9,430 bases of DNA, taken from positions 1 through 9,430 of the forward strand of contig JAPPIL010000164.1 in assembly GCA_028877195.1 (NCBI GenBank), in the 5' to 3' direction. The position numbers and the translations under genes are program-made. Shown here one piece after another: positions 7,234 to 9,430 of the stretch. This stretch comes from Pseudomonadota bacterium. GTDB lineage: Bacteria > Bdellovibrionota_B > Oligoflexia > Oligoflexales > JAPPIL01. The notes under the pieces were generated by a model. It was not told the DNA's origin, ran no database searches, and worked only from the letters and a program-made list of their open reading frames with translations. Position 1 is the first letter of the stretch, and each line of letters starts with the position of its first letter.

Positions 7234-8058
7234 TCAATAAATAAAAATTTGGGCGCTACCCAAGCTGGCTGTGCAAACACCGACTAACAATTGCGCAAGT
7301 GTGGGTAACTGTTGATTGCTGTCCTTGGTTTTTGCCAATTCATCGATCAATTTCACAAGTATCTGTTGCTGCTCGGCGGTCGGTTCAATATTTGAGCTGA
7401 TGAGCGCACTCAAGTCTTTAGCAAGCGTCTGCTGCAAATCTTTGCCCAAGTTCACTGGTCGCTGCTGCATATCCAGTTTATTTAGCTCTTTGCCACTGTT
7501 GGGTAACTTCGCTAGCCGAGCCTGTTTGCCTGCATCGGTGTTTGCCATTAGCTTGCTACAGTAGTGGCTTGCCAGTTTGAACACCCCTGTTTGAGCATTG
7601 CCAGAGAAGGAGTCGATATTGCTAGTAGTTGGTAGCATATTGTTGACTTGGCAGTAGGCACTGCTCTGGACACCGCGCTTATTCCAATATTCTTTGCCTG
7701 ATTTTCTTTCTTTGCCTGGCTTGAAACAGCTGGCTTCGCTGTTTGGATTTTTGTATGGGGATACCTGCTGCTGCTGTGCTGGCGGTTTTCCTTGTATAGC
7801 TTGTCCTTCAGTGCCAGGCATTGTGTTCACATCAGTATCGGCAACGACATCACTGCTCGGCTGTATCTCTGTCAGACCAGCAAACTGTGTCGGTGAAGTG
7901 GCATCATACATGGCGGCATTGAGTTCCATCGCATTACGGATACCAAAAGCCTGCGCACTACTCGGCGTGCCTATAGTCTGGTCGCTGTTGAAGTTATGAA
8001 AATTGCAGGCGACTGCTATAAAAGACAAACCAAGTGCTAAATTAAAAATCTTTACCAT
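7234..8058 (-). CDS. lipoprotein, related in its tail to DUF1592/DUF1595-type proteins (function unknown)
   Basis: 274 residues from the ATG at 8058. The signal peptide ends in AVAC (Cys18, then Asn), an acceptable lipobox with Ala at -3 rather than the usual Leu. After it comes a low-complexity, Ser/Thr/Gln/Pro-rich linker (about 20-105, with a run of four Gln). A more ordered C-terminal half follows, containing Cys111, Cys136 and Cys167 (in LASHYCSKL) and a final helical segment ending VCTASLGSAQIFIY (Cys262). That ending resembles the 'C-alLaSp-eFLy' end of DUF1592/DUF1595-type modules in planctomycete and myxobacterial PSCyt proteins. No CXXCH is present. The ATG has a good Shine-Dalgarno (GAGGTG) and overlaps the upstream stop by 7 nt; a GTG at 8067 lacks one. 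The family link rests on a short tail and is tentative; the lipoprotein call is firmer. Confidence 0.75.
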   Translation of the reverse strand: MVKIFNLALGLSFIAVACNFHNFNSDQTIGTPSSAQAFGIRNAMELNAAMYDATSPTQFAGLTEIQPSSDVVADTDVNTMPGTEGQAIQGKPPAQQQQVSPYKNPNSEASCFKPGKERKSGKEYWNKRGVQSSAYCQVNNMLPTTSNIDSFSGNAQTGVFKLASHYCSKLMANTDAGKQARLAKLPNSGKELNKLDMQQRPVNLGKDLQQTLAKDLSALISSNIEPTAEQQQILVKLIDELAKTKDSNQQLPTLAQLLVGVCTASLGSAQIFIY

Positions 8059-9188
8059 GTTAAACACCTCGATGCCGTTGCCGCAAACAGTTGTTTAAGA
8101 TTGTATTGATGCTTGGCGAATTTTTCAGCCAGCACATCACGAGCTGCAGCGTTGTTTTCTGGGTCGGTAAGGCAGACCTGCGACCAAACCTGCGATGCCA
8201 TACAGCTGGCAAAGGCATCCGTTGCTGTAAGCATATTGCCGTAATCTTTAGCGCCCTTGCCTTGCTTTGTCTTCCAGCCGATCTTATCGTCTTCTTTGCT
8301 AGCCCAAAGATTTTCAAACGAGTCATCGGCAGGATAATGCCCTGTGTCAAATTGTGTCGCGTTGGGGTCGTTTATCTTTGCTACCACTGAACCTGCGGTA
8401 TAGACGAGTTGGTTGTTGAAATCGTAGTAGACCGACCAATCACTAATCGCATCCATCGCCGCGTGGCAACCTTTACAACGGTTATTGTATACCTCCTTGT
8501 CGCCGCCTGGGGTGCGATTGACATCATGCCTAACCTTGCGGTCGGGAAAGCTCGTGTCATGTAAACTCTCCATCTCATGGCACAAGAAATGTTTTAGAGT
8601 AAAGGCAGTTGCGCGTCGGTTAGTGCCCGCACTGAAGTAGCTTTCCGCAAAGGCACGGGTTGAAATAACACCTGCCTGCGCTTCTTCAGGTAGTTGCGTT
8701 ATATCGGTTTGTGGATGTTTTTTTAGCAGTAAGCGCAAATCTAAATTCTGTAGCGCTTGATAATGACTGTTGTTTGCTAGACTGTAGGGTGGAATTTGCA
8801 CTGATCCACTTTCGCCTTCACCGATATAGATGAAATCACCTGACAAGACTTGATTGAACGGAATGTTATCTTTTACCATACCAATCATTGTCGCCACCAT
8901 ATCGTTCAAATCAACATCGGCATTGCCACCGACATTTGACCATGAGCTGAACATACGACGCAGCTTGATATTGTAAAACCCGTAAGACTCTGTTGCAATG
9001 TATCCTGCCTCAATAGGCTTACCTTGACGGATAAGCTCACTCATCTTGGCGATAACCTCTTTGCTTGGCGGCATACCTGCGATACGGTTATACATCTGCA
9101 CAGCCTGCGACCTATGCGCTCCTTGCTCCGCCAACACGGAGGGAACACACAAAGCAGCAGCCATCAGTATGACTGCCCTGTTCGTCAT
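8052..9188 (-). CDS. secreted c-type cytochrome-like protein with DUF1588- and DUF1585-like regions
   Basis: First gene of the leftward operon; 378 residues from the ATG at 9188. A Sec signal peptide covers residues 1-20 (MTNR then a hydrophobic core, cleavage likely after SVLA). About residues 173-256 match the pattern of DUF1588: GVISTRAFAESYFSAGTNRRA, FLCHEM, then CKGCH (238-242) directly followed by AAMDAISDWSVYYDF, like the 'CxxCHxxmDpigfxlxxfD' core of that family. Residues about 317-373 (MLTATDAFASCMASQVWS..., with a helical end KHQYNLKQLF) resemble DUF1585. Extra cysteines at 203, 329, 339 and 375 may pair. One haem c is predicted. The usual N-terminal partner (DUF1587/DUF1592) is not in this chain; residues 25-170 are not recognised. 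An upstream GTG at 9206 would add six residues, but GGGGG 7 nt before the ATG supports 9188. Covalent haem attachment and periplasmic location are inferred. Confidence 0.84.
   Translation of the reverse strand: MTNRAVILMAAALCVPSVLAEQGAHRSQAVQMYNRIAGMPPSKEVIAKMSELIRQGKPIEAGYIATESYGFYNIKLRRMFSSWSNVGGNADVDLNDMVATMIGMVKDNIPFNQVLSGDFIYIGEGESGSVQIPPYSLANNSHYQALQNLDLRLLLKKHPQTDITQLPEEAQAGVISTRAFAESYFSAGTNRRATAFTLKHFLCHEMESLHDTSFPDRKVRHDVNRTPGGDKEVYNNRCKGCHAAMDAISDWSVYYDFNNQLVYTAGSVVAKINDPNATQFDTGHYPADDSFENLWASKEDDKIGWKTKQGKGAKDYGNMLTATDAFASCMASQVWSQVCLTDPENNAAARDVLAEKFAKHQYNLKQLFAATASRCLTW
8065..8070 (-). promoter_or_regulatory. Shine-Dalgarno deciding the start of the second operon gene
   Basis: GAGGTG on the - strand is 6 nt before the ATG at 8058, inside the end of the preceding gene. 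It supports 8058 over the GTG at 8067, for which no purine-rich site exists. Confidence 0.6.
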
Positions 9189-9195
9189 AAACCGA

Positions 9196-9200
9196 CCCCC
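9196..9200 (-). promoter_or_regulatory. Shine-Dalgarno deciding the start of the first operon gene
   Basis: GGGGG on the - strand is 7 nt before the ATG at 9188. The alternative GTG at 9206 has only a weak, too-close purine stretch. Starting at 9188 also gives a compact, standard signal peptide. Confidence 0.55.
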
Positions 9201-9224
9201 AATCACCCAACGCCACCGTTATCG

Positions 9225-9238
9225 GTTGAAATTTCAAC
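9225..9238. promoter_or_regulatory. 14-bp perfect palindrome, candidate operator
   Basis: GTTGAAATTTCAAC is its own reverse complement, with no spacer. It lies 37 nt upstream of the first operon ATG (9188) and downstream of the candidate promoter, so it would fall in the leader or close to the start of transcription. A dimeric regulator site is the natural reading; no regulator gene is in the window. Confidence 0.4.
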
Positions 9239-9259
9239 TTACTTAAAAAAAAACAGCTA

Positions 9260-9288
9260 TTTAGACAAAACAAAGTTGATGATAGCAA
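9260..9288 (-). promoter_or_regulatory. candidate sigma-70-like promoter of the four-gene operon
   Basis: On the - strand, TTGCTA (9283-9288) and TCTAAA (9260-9265) are 17 bp apart, each matching four of six consensus bases. A run of nine A on the + strand (9245-9253) follows just downstream. The spacing and the AT-rich setting are right, but the match is only moderate. Confidence 0.3.
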
Positions 9289-9304
9289 GATTACAGCAAT
9301 TTCT

Positions 9305-9325
9305 GATAATCCGATGAGTTATCGG
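9305..9325. repeat. nested inverted repeats upstream of the operon
   Basis: CCGAT (9311-9315) and ATCGG (9321-9325) form a perfect 5-bp inverted repeat, overlapping a second pair, GATAA (9305-9309) and TTATC (9319-9323). The TTATCGG half also occurs at 9219-9225 beside the 14-bp palindrome. They could be a regulator half-site pair or chance. Confidence 0.25.
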
Positions 9326-9373
9326 GTAGCATGTGTTTGTGAACAGCGGTCATTCATATGAGGGGGGAGGTGC

Positions 9374-9390
9374 GGGGCTTTGTTGCATAA
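9374..9390. mobile_element. possible insertion-sequence end at the contig edge
   Basis: GGGGCTTTGTTGCATAA resembles terminal inverted repeats of IS5-type elements, which often begin GG(G)CTTTGTTG. Only the outermost bases would be present, since the contig ends 40 nt later. Assemblies commonly break at such multi-copy elements. No transposase sequence is visible and no second end is found in the window, so this is a resemblance from memory only. Confidence 0.25.
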
Positions 9391-9430
9391 GTAATGCCTA
9401 TTTTTTTTATGGGGGGGGGGGGGGGGGGGG
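9391..9430. other. low-complexity contig end with poly-G run
   Basis: Eight T at 9401-9408 are followed by AT and then 20 G to the end. The mirror-like poly-G on the other end (seen on the opposite strand) points to a sequencing artefact rather than biology. Confidence 0.65.

Noticed and set aside
7226..7237. TTG start at 7237 for the DUF1501-like gene
   Set aside because: It is a rare codon without a ribosome binding site, and the ATG at 7225 puts the twin-arginine motif at the expected position.
7316..7999. + strand open frames rich in Cys, Ser and Leu opposite the second operon gene
   Set aside because: Their composition comes from the antisense of Gln/Ala/Lys codons; the - strand frame has a signal peptide and proper coupling to its neighbours.
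9189..9206. GTG start at 9206 for the first operon gene
   Set aside because: It lacks a Shine-Dalgarno, while the ATG at 9188 has GGGGG at 7 nt and gives a cleaner signal peptide.
9411..9430. G20 run as a G-quadruplex or phase-variable tract
   Set aside because: It sits at the very end of the contig and is mirrored at the other end, which fits an artefact better than a functional element.
1..9430. CRISPR array, tRNA or rRNA genes, long direct repeats
   Set aside because: Reading both strands I saw no regularly spaced repeats, no tRNA-like cloverleaf with a TTCRANNC arm, and no conserved rRNA segment.

Overview
The window reads as one contig from a Gram-negative bacterium. Five genes encode clear envelope proteins: an ABC permease, a polytopic glycosyltransferase, a Sec-exported c-type cytochrome-like protein and two lipoproteins. 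A sixth carries a Tat signal. The mix of DUF1501-like, DUF1588/DUF1585-like and PSCyt-like sequences recalls clusters in Planctomycetes, Myxococcota and Bdellovibrionota/Oligoflexia. The small separate ORFs and the 'GLDLRGGAS'-type DUF1501 protein make me favour the Bdellovibrionota/Oligoflexia side. That lineage call is inference from motifs only. Both extremities carry homopolymer runs (C14 at 93-106, G20 at 9411-9430) that look like sequencing or assembly artefacts, so the outer ~110 bp on the left and ~70 bp on the right should not be trusted.

Left part (114-2920, + strand): two overlapping genes of an ABC importer. They are a CUT1/Fbp-type ATPase with a TOBE domain and a double-length, FbpB-like fused permease. 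No substrate-binding protein lies in the window, so the substrate (ferric iron, phosphonate, polyamine, sugar phosphate or similar) cannot be fixed.

Middle (2962-4695): a small Cys/His-rich protein on the - strand with a near-perfect Shine-Dalgarno, divergent from a stand-alone GT39-type (PMT) membrane glycosyltransferase on the + strand.

Right part (4716-9188, - strand): a tight four-gene operon, transcribed leftward, whose genes overlap by 7 and 1 nt or sit 8 nt apart. In order of transcription it encodes: a secreted single-CXXCH protein resembling the DUF1588+DUF1585 half of planctomycete-type PSCyt proteins; a lipoprotein whose tail recalls the end of DUF1592/DUF1595-type modules; a Tat-exported DUF1501-like protein; and a lipoprotein with two CXXCH haem sites. 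All four are predicted to leave the cytoplasm and three haem sites are present, so the products probably form one envelope redox or catalytic complex of unknown substrate. This operon is the most interesting part of the window. A 14-bp perfect palindrome and a possible sigma-70-like promoter lie upstream of it. Past them, near the right edge, is a short sequence resembling an insertion-sequence terminus.
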